A stretch of 64,000 nt of DNA, taken from contig NZ_CP135435.1 in assembly GCF_032341175.1 (NCBI RefSeq), forward strand, positions 3,410,001 through 3,474,000, written 5' to 3'. Shown here piece after piece: positions 9,114-17,829 of this stretch (positions within the stretch are counted from its first letter, which is position 1; each line of letters opens with the position of its first letter). Made by a program: the position numbers and the translations under genes. Below the pieces are notes generated by a model. That model saw nothing but the letters and a program-made list of their open reading frames with translations. It did no database searches and was not told the origin of the DNA. The stretch comes from Bacillus sp. DTU_2020_1000418_1_SI_GHA_SEK_038 (lineage in GTDB: Bacteria > Bacillota > Bacilli > Bacillales > Cytobacillaceae).

Positions 9114-10986
9114 CAATAACAATATCACTTTCTTGAACAATGACTTTATTTTTTCCTGTTTGCTTAGCAACATATAACGCTTTATCAGCACGTTTAAATA
9201 ATGAAGGATACGTATCCTCTTGTCCCCTGCTCCAATGTGATACTCCACATGAAATGGTCACCTTAGGGTTGGAACATTCATACACTCTTGCAACAAGCCT
9301 TTCAGCTATTACCACACCTGCAATTAAAGATACTCCTGGCAAATAAATAGCAAGTTCTTCCCCGCCCCATCTTGCACCTATATCAGTTCCCCTAATATTG
9401 GCATTTATCAGTCCTGCTACTTGAATGATAACCTCATCTCCAACCTGATGGCCATATGTATCATTGATGGTCTTAAAATTATCAATATCAATCATAATAA
9501 ACGTTCCTTCATGATCCTCGTTCATTGATTGATATATTTTTTCATCAAGGTAATTTCGGGAATAAAGCTTCGTTAAATGGTCTGTTACAACCATCTTTTC
9601 AAGTTCCTCTCTAAGCATTGAGTTTGTAATAGCAAGAGTAGAGTGGTGGATCAATGACTGCAGAAGCTTAAACGTTTCAAAAGAGAAATGATAAGACGGC
9701 TCACTCATAGCAAGTACAAACCCCTTAAGGACTCCGGATTGGGTCATAGGAACTGCCATTATTGATTTAAATTGCCTTATATCTGATTCTAATGGCAATT
9801 GAAAATCACCGATAAAAAGGGACTCAACCTCTTTATCAATTCTACCCTTTATATATTGAATATAGCTTTCTGCGCCAGTTGTCTGGAAGAAATCCGTACT
9901 GCCATTTAATACTTCTATTTGTTTTCCACCTTTAGTATATAAGATGAAACCAACTTCTTCTGCACCAAAAGAGTCCGAAATCTGCTCAGTCATATACGCC
10001 ATTGCTTCTGTTAATCTTAAATTAGAGTTCAAGCGATGAGAAGTTTCATTGATTAATTTAAGATCTGTTATTAGACGCTTTGATTGCTGGTAAAGCTGAG
10101 CATTTTCTAATGCGCTGCCAGCTGTATTTGCTAAAAGGGTAATAAACTCAATTTCACCATCTGGAAAAACAATGGTATTAGGTGCAATTACTTGCAATAC
10201 CCCATAAACGCCCTGTTTCCCTTTCAATGGTGCATATAAAACAGATTTTTTCATTTGAATGGAATCTTCAAATTGAATATTGCCTGTTACGTATGCCTGC
10301 ATAGCCGCAATATTTTCACTGTTGTAGTCTAAATCCTTTATAGGAAGGTCTTCAAGCATATGATTATCATGTGAAAGAAGGAGATAGTAAGTGAATGTTG
10401 GATAGACCTCCTGGAGCGTATGAATAATCTCACCGAGGACATCGTCCATATTCATTGTAGAATGAAATTTTTCTGTAACACGGAATAGCTGTTTATACCG
10501 TCTATCCTCAGATACTTTATTAATCAGTGATTGTACATTTTCAAGGAATTTTAAACTGTGATGACTTATTCCTTCGAGAACTTCATCAGAAAGAGAGATC
10601 ATCCCAGCTTCTTGCTCCTTCAAAGCCATAATTCCAATAAAGGAATTCTTTTTCTCCAAGACTAGCATTAAATCATATTCTTCAAATCCCGGCAAATTAC
10701 GATAAAACGATTTAAATTGACCAACCTTATTTATTATTTCATCCTTAGAAATATTTGGACACTTTACTTGTTCTATATTGCAAAGTGTTGAGGTCTCTAT
10801 GAGTAATTTCTTTTTACAATTATTAAAACTAAAAAAAGTAGCTTCCTTGGCATTTAATAAGGTTTTGATGGCGAAGAGCATATTTTTCAATACATCATCA
10901 TATACCAAAAAGCCATTTTCTGTATCTACGATATCAAAAAAATTACTTTTCAACTTCAATATTAATTCATGCTCATTATTAGCCAT
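9094..10986 (-). CDS. ytrP: GAF-GGDEF diguanylate cyclase
   Basis: A 630-residue cytoplasmic protein with an N-terminal region and two GAF-like sensor domains (roughly residues 170-310 and 320-465) followed by a GGDEF domain (about 475-620). The active-site loop is GARWGGEELAIYLPG, and RGTD sits five residues before it, which is an intact inhibitory c-di-GMP-binding I-site. Both features suggest a working diguanylate cyclase making c-di-GMP from GTP. The start at 10986 is preceded by AGGTGATG at ideal spacing; two earlier in-frame starts have weaker sites. It lies some 1.8 kb from a c-di-GMP riboswitch controlling an EAL protein. No signal peptide or membrane segment is seen. Confidence 0.88.
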   Translation of the reverse strand: MANNEHELILKLKSNFFDIVDTENGFLVYDDVLKNMLFAIKTLLNAKEATFFSFNNCKKKLLIETSTLCNIEQVKCPNISKDEIINKVGQFKSFYRNLPGFEEYDLMLVLEKKNSFIGIMALKEQEAGMISLSDEVLEGISHHSLKFLENVQSLINKVSEDRRYKQLFRVTEKFHSTMNMDDVLGEIIHTLQEVYPTFTYYLLLSHDNHMLEDLPIKDLDYNSENIAAMQAYVTGNIQFEDSIQMKKSVLYAPLKGKQGVYGVLQVIAPNTIVFPDGEIEFITLLANTAGSALENAQLYQQSKRLITDLKLINETSHRLNSNLRLTEAMAYMTEQISDSFGAEEVGFILYTKGGKQIEVLNGSTDFFQTTGAESYIQYIKGRIDKEVESLFIGDFQLPLESDIRQFKSIMAVPMTQSGVLKGFVLAMSEPSYHFSFETFKLLQSLIHHSTLAITNSMLREELEKMVVTDHLTKLYSRNYLDEKIYQSMNEDHEGTFIMIDIDNFKTINDTYGHQVGDEVIIQVAGLINANIRGTDIGARWGGEELAIYLPGVSLIAGVVIAERLVARVYECSNPKVTISCGVSHWSRGQEDTYPSLFKRADKALYVAKQTGKNKVIVQESDIVIEKTSPY

Positions 10987-11070
10987 ATACTCATCACCTA
11001 TTTTCATTCCCGTTTCCCATATACATCCATTATATATGTAAGCAGACAAAAGTTCTTAATTATTTTTTGA

Positions 11071-11676
11071 CTATTGCGTTTCAACTGCTCCAATACTTAT
11101 ACCCGTTTTTGTTAAAACTAACCATAATAAACCATCATTTGTTAAAGCATGAATTTCAATTGGGTTTCCTAAACGATTATCCCAATTAATAGACTGATTA
11201 TTATTAATTAGTATTTTTGAAGTATCACTATTATATACAAATGAAACCTTGTATTGGCTATGATTCCTCTTAAACTTATGGTCTCTATTCTCAGTTTTTA
11301 AACCTTTGGAAAAATAAGTCCACTTCCTGTCTATATGGGCCCAAATCCCATTTTCAAATCGATCGGAAAATAGTTGGTCAGGCGCATCGTTTAGCTTAAT
11401 CCTATGTAATGTTTTAAACTTATAGCGGTTGGTTCTTTCTATCTTATAAATAGCTAATATATGCTCATTATTTTTATTTTCATAGAGCGCAACAATCGGG
11501 GCATCGGTTTGGACTGAGCTTGTCTTTAGAACTAGTGCTATTGGATCCTGCACCATTGTTTCTAATGGCTGTTTATCATATCGCAGAAAAAACGCGTAAA
11601 CTATAACAAACATAAAAAAACCGATTAACATAAATCGGATAAACTTTTCTTTTTTCGTTTCATTCACTTGTATCAC
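11071..11676 (-). CDS. Unknown membrane-anchored protein
   Basis: A 201-residue protein I do not recognise. It has a short basic cytoplasmic head, one membrane segment (about residues 14-31, FMLIGFFMFVIVYAFFL), then a mostly beta-like domain predicted outside the cell, rich in charged and aromatic residues. It contains no cysteine pair or catalytic motif I can name. The start is GTG (ATA CAA follows); a second GTG nine bases later has similar support from AAGAGTG. It lies 84 bases upstream of the GGDEF gene on the same strand and could be co-transcribed with it. Confidence 0.7.
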   Translation of the reverse strand: MIQVNETKKEKFIRFMLIGFFMFVIVYAFFLRYDKQPLETMVQDPIALVLKTSSVQTDAPIVALYENKNNEHILAIYKIERTNRYKFKTLHRIKLNDAPDQLFSDRFENGIWAHIDRKWTYFSKGLKTENRDHKFKRNHSQYKVSFVYNSDTSKILINNNQSINWDNRLGNPIEIHALTNDGLLWLVLTKTGISIGAVETQ

Positions 11677-11775
11677 TCTTAAAACGTTTTCATTTTTACT
11701 TACTATATTATATCATATCTAAATGATGGAGTAAGTAAAAAATAAATGCTTTCATACCCGTTTCCGAAATACTCC

Positions 11776-11805
11776 TTGACTTTTCTTAATGAAAAATCAT
11801 ATAAT
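11776..11805 (+). promoter_or_regulatory. rpsD promoter
   Basis: TTGACT at 11776-11781 and a perfect TATAAT at 11800-11805 with an 18-base spacer, about 45 bases before the S4 leader hairpin. Confidence 0.8.
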
Positions 11806-11852
11806 ATTATTTGTGTAAAATATTGCAGCCTATGTGTACTGTTTTATGAAAT

Positions 11853-11947
11853 CATTTTGTTCCTCAATTAGCTTTTCGAAGCTTTTCTGAAGAAGGGGTA
11901 CTGCGTAACCCTTAGCTGCTAGGGCGAAGGTACATGAAAACAAAATG
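11853..11947 (+). ncRNA. Ribosomal protein S4 leader (autoregulatory RNA)
   Basis: The transcribed region before rpsD folds with a closing stem CATTTTGTT/AACAAAATG (11853-11861 with 11939-11947) enclosing an AGCTTTTCGAAGCT hairpin and a GGGGTA...TAACCC/CTAGGG core. The size, place and enclosed pseudoknot-like G/C blocks fit the Firmicutes S4 leader, where excess S4 binds its own mRNA and blocks translation. I identify it by context and overall shape, not by a covariance search. Confidence 0.7.
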
Positions 11948-12012
11948 ACCATAACTTATAGCACATCTGTTTTTATTTTACCAAAATAAAAACATTAAAG
12001 GAGGAGTCTTAA

Positions 12013-12615
12013 ATGGCTCGTTATACTGGTCCAAGCTGGAAATTATCTCGTCGTCTTGGAATCTCTCTAAGCGGTACAGGTAAAGAATTAGAAAAGCGTC
12101 CTTACGCTCCTGGACAACATGGTCCAAACCAACGCAAGAAATTATCTGAGTACGGTTTACAATTACAGGAGAAGCAAAAGCTTCGTCATATGTATGGCGT
12201 AACTGAGCGTCAATTCCGTAACTTATACGATAAAGCTGGTAAAATGGTTGGTAAACACGGTGAAAACTTCATGATTCTTTTAGAATCACGTCTTGATAAC
12301 GTTGTTTATCGTTTAGGCTTAGCGCGTACTCGCCGCCAAGCTCGCCAACTTGTTAACCATGGTCACTTCTTAGTTGATGGCAAGCGTGTTGATATTCCAT
12401 CTTACCGCGTTGCACCTGGTCAAACAATTAGCATTCGCGAAAAATCTCGCAATCTTGACATCATCAAAGAAGCTATCGAAGTGAACAATTTCGTTCCTGA
12501 TTTCGTAACTTTCGATGCTGACAAATTAGAAGGAACTTTCACTCGCTTACCAGAGCGTTCTGAACTTCCAGCTGAAATTAACGAATCTCTAATCGTTGAG
12601 TTCTACTCTCGTTAA
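12013..12615 (+). CDS. rpsD: 30S ribosomal protein S4
   Basis: A 200-residue primary rRNA-binding protein of the small subunit that nucleates 16S assembly. It begins [20 protein letters not shown] and carries the S4 RNA-binding domain around residues 92-155 ([20 protein letters not shown]). Length equals that of B. subtilis RpsD, and no zinc-cysteine knuckle is present, so this is the C- (zinc-free) form. AAAGGAGGAG precedes the ATG. Codon use is strongly biased, as expected of a highly expressed gene. It is monocistronic, with its own promoter, an autoregulatory leader and a terminator. Confidence 0.98.
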   Translation: MARYTGPSWKLSRRLGISLSGTGKELEKRPYAPGQHGPNQRKKLSEYGLQLQEKQKLRHMYGVTERQFRNLYDKAGKMVGKHGENFMILLESRLDNVVYRLGLARTRRQARQLVNHGHFLVDGKRVDIPSYRVAPGQTISIREKSRNLDIIKEAIEVNNFVPDFVTFDADKLEGTFTRLPERSELPAEINESLIVEFYSR

Positions 12616-12623
12616 TTAACTTT

Positions 12624-12665
12624 AACCCTAGAGCGTTTTATAACGCCGCTAGGGTTTTTCTTTTT
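12624..12665 (+). terminator. rpsD terminator
   Basis: AACCCTAG...CTAGGGTT with inner AGCG/CGC pairing, then a long T-rich run. Confidence 0.85.
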
Positions 12666-12726
12666 TTGTTAAAAATTTGAATAAATGCATCAATTTGCAG
12701 TTATTGTATTATTTTGTTGAATTATG

Positions 12727-12755
12727 TTGAATTTTGTATTATTTTGTTCTATTAT
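12727..12755 (+). promoter_or_regulatory. Promoter of the c-di-GMP riboswitch operon, with direct repeat
   Basis: TTGAAT at 12727-12732, 17-base spacer, TATTAT at 12750-12755. A 15-base word, TTGTATTATTTTGTT, fills most of the spacer (12734-12748) and also occurs exactly 30 bases upstream (12704-12718), which suggests a DNA-binding site. Confidence 0.6.
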
Positions 12756-12785
12756 TATTTAAGTAAGTAAGAAGTCCTAATATGT

Positions 12786-12880
12786 AAAAGGCAAACTATT
12801 TGAAAGAATAGGACGCAAAGCCCTTGGGTCTAAGGTTTTAGGTAATAAAAAATACCTACTGCTATGATTGCCAGGTTACC
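12786..12880 (+). ncRNA. c-di-GMP-I riboswitch (GEMM-I)
   Basis: The order of conserved blocks is that of GEMM-I: GGCAAAC, a P2 stem CTATT/AATAG closed by TGAAAG with the GAAA tetraloop, GGACGCAAAGCC, GGGTCTAAGG, a variable P3 hairpin (TAGGTA/TACCTA), then ATGATTGCCAGGTTACC. It sits 25 bases after the promoter and is followed by an intrinsic terminator, so it should control transcription read-through into the EAL and chemoreceptor genes. Confidence 0.93.
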
Positions 12881-12910
12881 AAATTCTCGTTTATTTTCCA
12901 TGAAATTTTT

Positions 12911-12940
12911 GGCTATTCTATTTGGAATAGCCTTTTTTTA
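12911..12940 (+). terminator. Riboswitch-controlled terminator
   Basis: GGCTATTC/GAATAGCC with a 6-base loop and seven T. The bases AGAATAG in the riboswitch P2 stem (12805-12811) are complementary to CTATTCT of the terminator (12913-12919), which offers an antiterminator. Confidence 0.88.
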
Positions 12941-13015
12941 TTTTCTATCGGAAAAAGCTTATTACTTAGCGCTTTATTGTTTTGGCAAAAAAAATTAAAA
13001 GTGAGGTGAACTTTT

Positions 13016-13396
13016 ATGAATGTTGAAGATTTAATTGCTGATATCAATAAATATATGGAGCAATTAGACTTTGTCACTGCACGAAAACTTATTGAAGAAA
13101 ATCTAAATGTATTAGAAAAACATAGGATCTCACTGAAGAGCAATGCAAGAGAATTACTTAAATTCCTTATAGAAAGAAATCATTCAGGGTATCAGCCTAT
13201 ATCCAGACAAGACATGGCAACATTAATCGCCATTAATACATATGCAACTAATTTTGATATTAGAGGCTTAAAGCTAATTATTAAGGATAGAGCAAAATTG
13301 CTTTTGCGAACAGATATACTCGAATATTTAAACAAAGATGCAAAGGCTATATTAGATGGAATGGGTGTAATAAATACAGAATTACCTAATAAATAA
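13016..13396 (+). CDS. Unknown 126-residue protein under c-di-GMP riboswitch control
   Basis: A small, charged and predominantly helical protein without signal peptide or membrane segment. GTGAGGTGA lies just before the ATG. The N-terminal third (about residues 1-45) looks like paired amphipathic helices, and the middle has a basic NHSGYQPISRQDM stretch. I do not recognise the family. It is the first gene after the c-di-GMP-I riboswitch and its terminator, followed 72 bases later by an EAL gene, so it is likely part of a c-di-GMP response. Possibilities are a c-di-GMP effector or a partner of the EAL protein; the sequence shows no PilZ motif (RxxxR plus DxSxxG). Confidence 0.8.
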   Translation: MNVEDLIADINKYMEQLDFVTARKLIEENLNVLEKHRISLKSNARELLKFLIERNHSGYQPISRQDMATLIAINTYATNFDIRGLKLIIKDRAKLLLRTDILEYLNKDAKAILDGMGVINTELPNK

Positions 13397-13468
13397 GCTA
13401 ATATTGTGTAGGAAGAAGGGTGTAAAATAGATTTTCGGTCCATTACAACAATAACGCAAGAAAAATTA

Positions 13469-14140
13469 TTGTACAGTGAATATCAGCCGCTTTTGAATAG
13501 CAGCAATGATACTATTTTTGCACATGAAGCTTTAATGAGAACTACACCACGAATGAATCCTCTAATTGTGCTTGAAAAGGCTAGAGATAATGGGATTTTA
13601 TTTGAGCTAGACACGTATTGCATTAAGAATGCAGTCATTCAATACCCTAGCTTTTATTTAAAATCTCATTTATTGTTTATAAATATTTTGCCCACAACAA
13701 TCGTCCATCACGATTTTGAAAGTTTCATAAATAAACTGCTCCATCTATTTCCTACTATTAGAGGGCAGATCGTTTTTGAAATAAACGAGGAAGCTATCCA
13801 AAAAAATATATGGGCACAACAAATTTTTATGAGCCGTCTGTTGTTTTTAAAATCGAATGGCTTCCAAATTGCATTTGACGATTTACCGGTTACAAAAGAC
13901 TCTTTTAAAATGATAGAAATTATTTCACCTGATTTTGTAAAGCTGGATCACACGAAATCAAAAGGCCTATCAGTATCAATCGAAAAACAGGCACTAGTCT
14001 CTCTCTTTTTAGAATTCACAAACAAAGAAATAAAATTAGTGCTAGAAGGCATTGAAACAAAAAATGACCTATTAGCGGCAAAACAATTGGGTGTACCTAT
14101 ACTTCAGGGCTACTATATATCAAAACCGAAACGGCTATAG
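13469..14140 (+). CDS. Single-domain EAL protein (c-di-GMP phosphodiesterase or receptor)
   Basis: A compact EAL domain. HEALMR supplies the name motif; ILPTT, FEINEEA, IAFDDL, FVKLD, LVLEGIET and LQGYYISKP supply the asparagine, glutamates, aspartates, lysine and glutamine of the catalytic set. The loop-6 motif DDFGTG is changed to DDLPVT, which may weaken dimer-linked activity. The TTG start given (13469) has no ribosome site. The frame is open back to 13412, and GAAGGG lies six bases before an in-frame ATA at 13427 that would add 14 residues (IDFRSITTITQEKL) and complete the first beta strand. The true start is therefore uncertain and may be ATA. It is second in the riboswitch operon, followed 26 bases later by a chemoreceptor. 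Confidence 0.85.
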   Translation: MYSEYQPLLNSSNDTIFAHEALMRTTPRMNPLIVLEKARDNGILFELDTYCIKNAVIQYPSFYLKSHLLFINILPTTIVHHDFESFINKLLHLFPTIRGQIVFEINEEAIQKNIWAQQIFMSRLLFLKSNGFQIAFDDLPVTKDSFKMIEIISPDFVKLDHTKSKGLSVSIEKQALVSLFLEFTNKEIKLVLEGIETKNDLLAAKQLGVPILQGYYISKPKRL

Positions 14141-14166
14141 TAATGACAATTTAGCCTTATATAGTT

Positions 14167-15900
14167 ATGTCTAAAAAAGATGAATATATTGAAAGTTGGG
14201 GAAAAGAATTGAAGAATTTATTAAGCTTCAAAAGTATTAGAACGAAAATATTGTTTGGATTTTCATTAGTGATTTTTCTCGTGTTAGTATTAGGAGGATT
14301 TAGTTTTTATGAAATCAAAACAACGAATAGAGACACAGAAATCATCGTTGACCACGAGGTCCAATTATTAATTGCAAACGAGCAAATGTCTAGTACTTTG
14401 GCAAATAGAATATCAACTGCACGAGGCTATGTACTATATGGCGGTGACTACAAAGAACGCTTTAACGAGTATACTGAGAAAGGAAAGCATTATGAACAGG
14501 TAGTTAGAAAGATCGGTGCATCTCAGGAATTTGATGAACTTATTAACCGTACTGTCGAATGGAGACAGTATGTATCAAAGGAAGTATTTGAAGAATACGA
14601 AAAAGGAAATATCGACATCGCAAGGCAAAATCTAGCGAAATCAGATTCAACCGTTCGTGAGCTTATGGCTGGATATGAAAAATTAGCGAGTGATAGTCAA
14701 GATTCTATTAATAGAAAAGGGAAAGAAATTATAGCTAGCGGAGAAAAAACAGTCCTTTACATAACGGTTGTCATTCTTTTGGCTGTAGTTGTAAGTATTA
14801 CAGTAGCACTAATAACCTCCAATGTGATTACAGCCCCAATAAAAAAGGTTATGGAAAGAATGAATCTCATTGCTAGCGGTGATTTAAGCCTTGAACCGTT
14901 AATAAATCATTCAAAAGACGAAGTTGGCCAGCTAGTAGCTTCTACAAATGAAATGAATAATAATGTTCGCCAATTATTAAGTGAAATTAACCTAGTCTCT
15001 GAATCTATTGCGGGTCAGAGTGAAGAGTTAACGCAATCAGCAAATGAAGTAAACGCTGGATCCCAACAAATTGCGACTACCATGCAGGAATTGGCAACTG
15101 GCACAGAGTCACAAGCTGCCAACGCAAGTAATTTATCCTCCATCATGGGCTCGTTTTCAGCCACAGTTCAAGAAGCGGATGCAAATGGGGATCTTATTCT
15201 ACAAGCGTCCAATGAGGTATTATTAATGACTGGCGAAGGGAGCCAGCTAATGGAGTCTTCCTTCAATCAAATGACAAAGATTGATCAAATTATGCAGGAT
15301 GCAATGCAAAAAGTGTACGGCCTTAATACCAGTTCACAAGAAATTTCTAAATTGATTTCTGTCATAAAGGATATAGCCGACCAAACAAATTTATTAGCTT
15401 TAAATGCTGCTATTGAATCAGCAAGAGCTGGAGAACATGGCAAAGGTTTTGCAGTCGTAGCTAATGAAGTAAAAAAGCTCGCAGAACAGGTTTCTGCATC
15501 TGTTTCTGATATTACAAACATCGTAACAGGCATTCAGGATGAATCAAATACAGTAACTACATCTTTACAAACAGGATATGAAGAAGTTGTCCAAGGAACT
15601 AGCCAAATTAAAACCACTAGTGAGACCTTCGAAGGCATTAGTGCAGCTATAAATAACATGTCGAAAAATATTCAAACTGTTAATGAAAATCTAGCTGCCA
15701 TCACTTCGAATAGTGAAATCATGAGCGGATCAATTTCCGAAATTGCAGCCATTTCTGAAGAGTCAGCTGCTGGGGTCGAACAAACCTCTGCTTCATCCCA
15801 GCAAATCAGCAGCTCAATGGATGAAGTTGCCAGCAGTTCAGAAGAACTTGCAAAACAAGCTGAAAAGCTAAACGGTTTAGTTATGAAATTTAAGTTATAA
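14167..15900 (+). CDS. Methyl-accepting chemotaxis protein
   Basis: A 577-residue transmembrane chemoreceptor: membrane segment at about residues 28-48, an extracytoplasmic helical sensor of about 145 residues, a second membrane segment at about 196-218, HAMP to about 272, then the long signalling coiled coil with the invariant tip [20 protein letters not shown] that contacts CheA and CheW. The tip reads IESARAGE rather than the usual IEAARAGE. It is third in the c-di-GMP riboswitch operon, which ties chemotaxis output to c-di-GMP. No clear Shine-Dalgarno precedes the ATG, so translation may be weak or coupled to the EAL gene. A strong terminator follows. Confidence 0.93.
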   Translation: MSKKDEYIESWGKELKNLLSFKSIRTKILFGFSLVIFLVLVLGGFSFYEIKTTNRDTEIIVDHEVQLLIANEQMSSTLANRISTARGYVLYGGDYKERFNEYTEKGKHYEQVVRKIGASQEFDELINRTVEWRQYVSKEVFEEYEKGNIDIARQNLAKSDSTVRELMAGYEKLASDSQDSINRKGKEIIASGEKTVLYITVVILLAVVVSITVALITSNVITAPIKKVMERMNLIASGDLSLEPLINHSKDEVGQLVASTNEMNNNVRQLLSEINLVSESIAGQSEELTQSANEVNAGSQQIATTMQELATGTESQAANASNLSSIMGSFSATVQEADANGDLILQASNEVLLMTGEGSQLMESSFNQMTKIDQIMQDAMQKVYGLNTSSQEISKLISVIKDIADQTNLLALNAAIESARAGEHGKGFAVVANEVKKLAEQVSASVSDITNIVTGIQDESNTVTTSLQTGYEEVVQGTSQIKTTSETFEGISAAINNMSKNIQTVNENLAAITSNSEIMSGSISEIAAISEESAAGVEQTSASSQQISSSMDEVASSSEELAKQAEKLNGLVMKFKL

Positions 15901-15917
15901 AATATACAGAATTTAAT

Positions 15918-15961
15918 AAGCCCTAGAAATTATGCTTTTGTAATTTCTAGGGCTTTTATTA
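15918..15961. terminator. Bidirectional terminator chemoreceptor/tyrS
   Basis: AAGCCCTAGAAATTA pairs with TAATTTCTAGGGCTT, a 15-bp perfect stem, then TTTATT. It lies between convergent genes. Confidence 0.88.
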
Positions 15962-15988
15962 AATCTTTATTGCTGATGACTTAATGAA

Positions 15989-17266
<1,278 letters not shown>

Positions 17267-17290
17267 TTAACCCGTCTTTTATCCACTTTC

Positions 17291-17530
17291 AAAAAAAAAC
17301 AAAAAACGCCCCTGCATAAACTGCAGGGACGCTTTAATTGCGCGGTACCACCCAAATTGAGGACAATTATCCTCCACTCATTTCTGATAACGGACCTCCC
17401 GTTCACTGCTATAACTGATAGCTCAGGTTGACAGTGAATGCTCAGGGAGGTAATTCATCCTTCTATGTGTACCGGCTCACAGCAGCCGCCGGCTTTCTGA
17501 AACAGAGATAGAAGCACTACTTATTCCCAT
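17291..17530 (-). ncRNA. Tyrosine T-box riboswitch
   Basis: On the minus strand the T-box sequence GGGTGGTACCGCG (17353-17341) is followed by terminator GCGTCCCTGCAG/CTGCAGGGGCG and a T run. Upstream is the stem I region with AGCCGGCGGCTGCTGTGAGCCGG and, further on, TGAATTACC, whose TAC (17452-17450) is placed as the specifier for tyrosine, matching the downstream tyrS. Confidence 0.93.
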
Positions 17531-17555
17531 CAAAGCAATAGCTAATTTATTTTAA

Positions 17556-17677
17556 TGTCTAGCTCCAGCGCCTACCCCCTCGAGGTCATAAGCCAGTCCG
17601 CCAAGAAGGTTAAACTACAACCTTCCCGTCGGCCCGTCTTATGCTTGTCGGGGGTGGGCAAGGCGCTTCCGCTTTTC
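17556..17677 (-). repeat. Modular palindromic repeat, copy B (122 bp)
   Basis: Read on the minus strand it starts GAAAAGCGGA and ends GGAGCTAGACA, near-identical in its outer arms to copy A (AGCGCCT, ACCCCC with GGGGGT, AGGCGCT). The inner stem has CATAA/TTATG where copy A has CACAA/TTGTG, and the central hairpin is GAAGGTT/AACCTTC. It lies between the tyrS promoter candidate and the T-box. Confidence 0.9.
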
Positions 17678-17693
17678 TATTAATATAATAGCA

Positions 17694-17722
17694 TTTTTAT
17701 CATATGAGTTTAGAAATGTCAA
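17694..17722 (-). promoter_or_regulatory. Likely tyrS promoter, upstream of the repeat
   Basis: Minus strand TTGACA (17722-17717), 17-base spacer, TAAAAA (17699-17694). The perfect -35 hexamer makes this the best promoter before tyrS; the transcript would then carry repeat copy B ahead of the T-box. Confidence 0.55.
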
Positions 17723-17792
17723 ATGTTCGGACAAAAGAAAAAAGGGAAATTTAGAAAAATAGCGAACCAATGACTAATGGATAGCCTGTTTA

Positions 17793-17801
17793 TGCTATAA
17801 T
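17793..17801 (+). promoter_or_regulatory. Extended -10 promoter of the class A PBP gene
   Basis: TGCTATAAT is a perfect extended -10 element 28 bases before the start codon; no good -35 is seen. AGGGGGA follows as ribosome site. Confidence 0.55.
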
Positions 17802-17829
17802 GTATGTGATTTTAGGGGGATTGATACGA

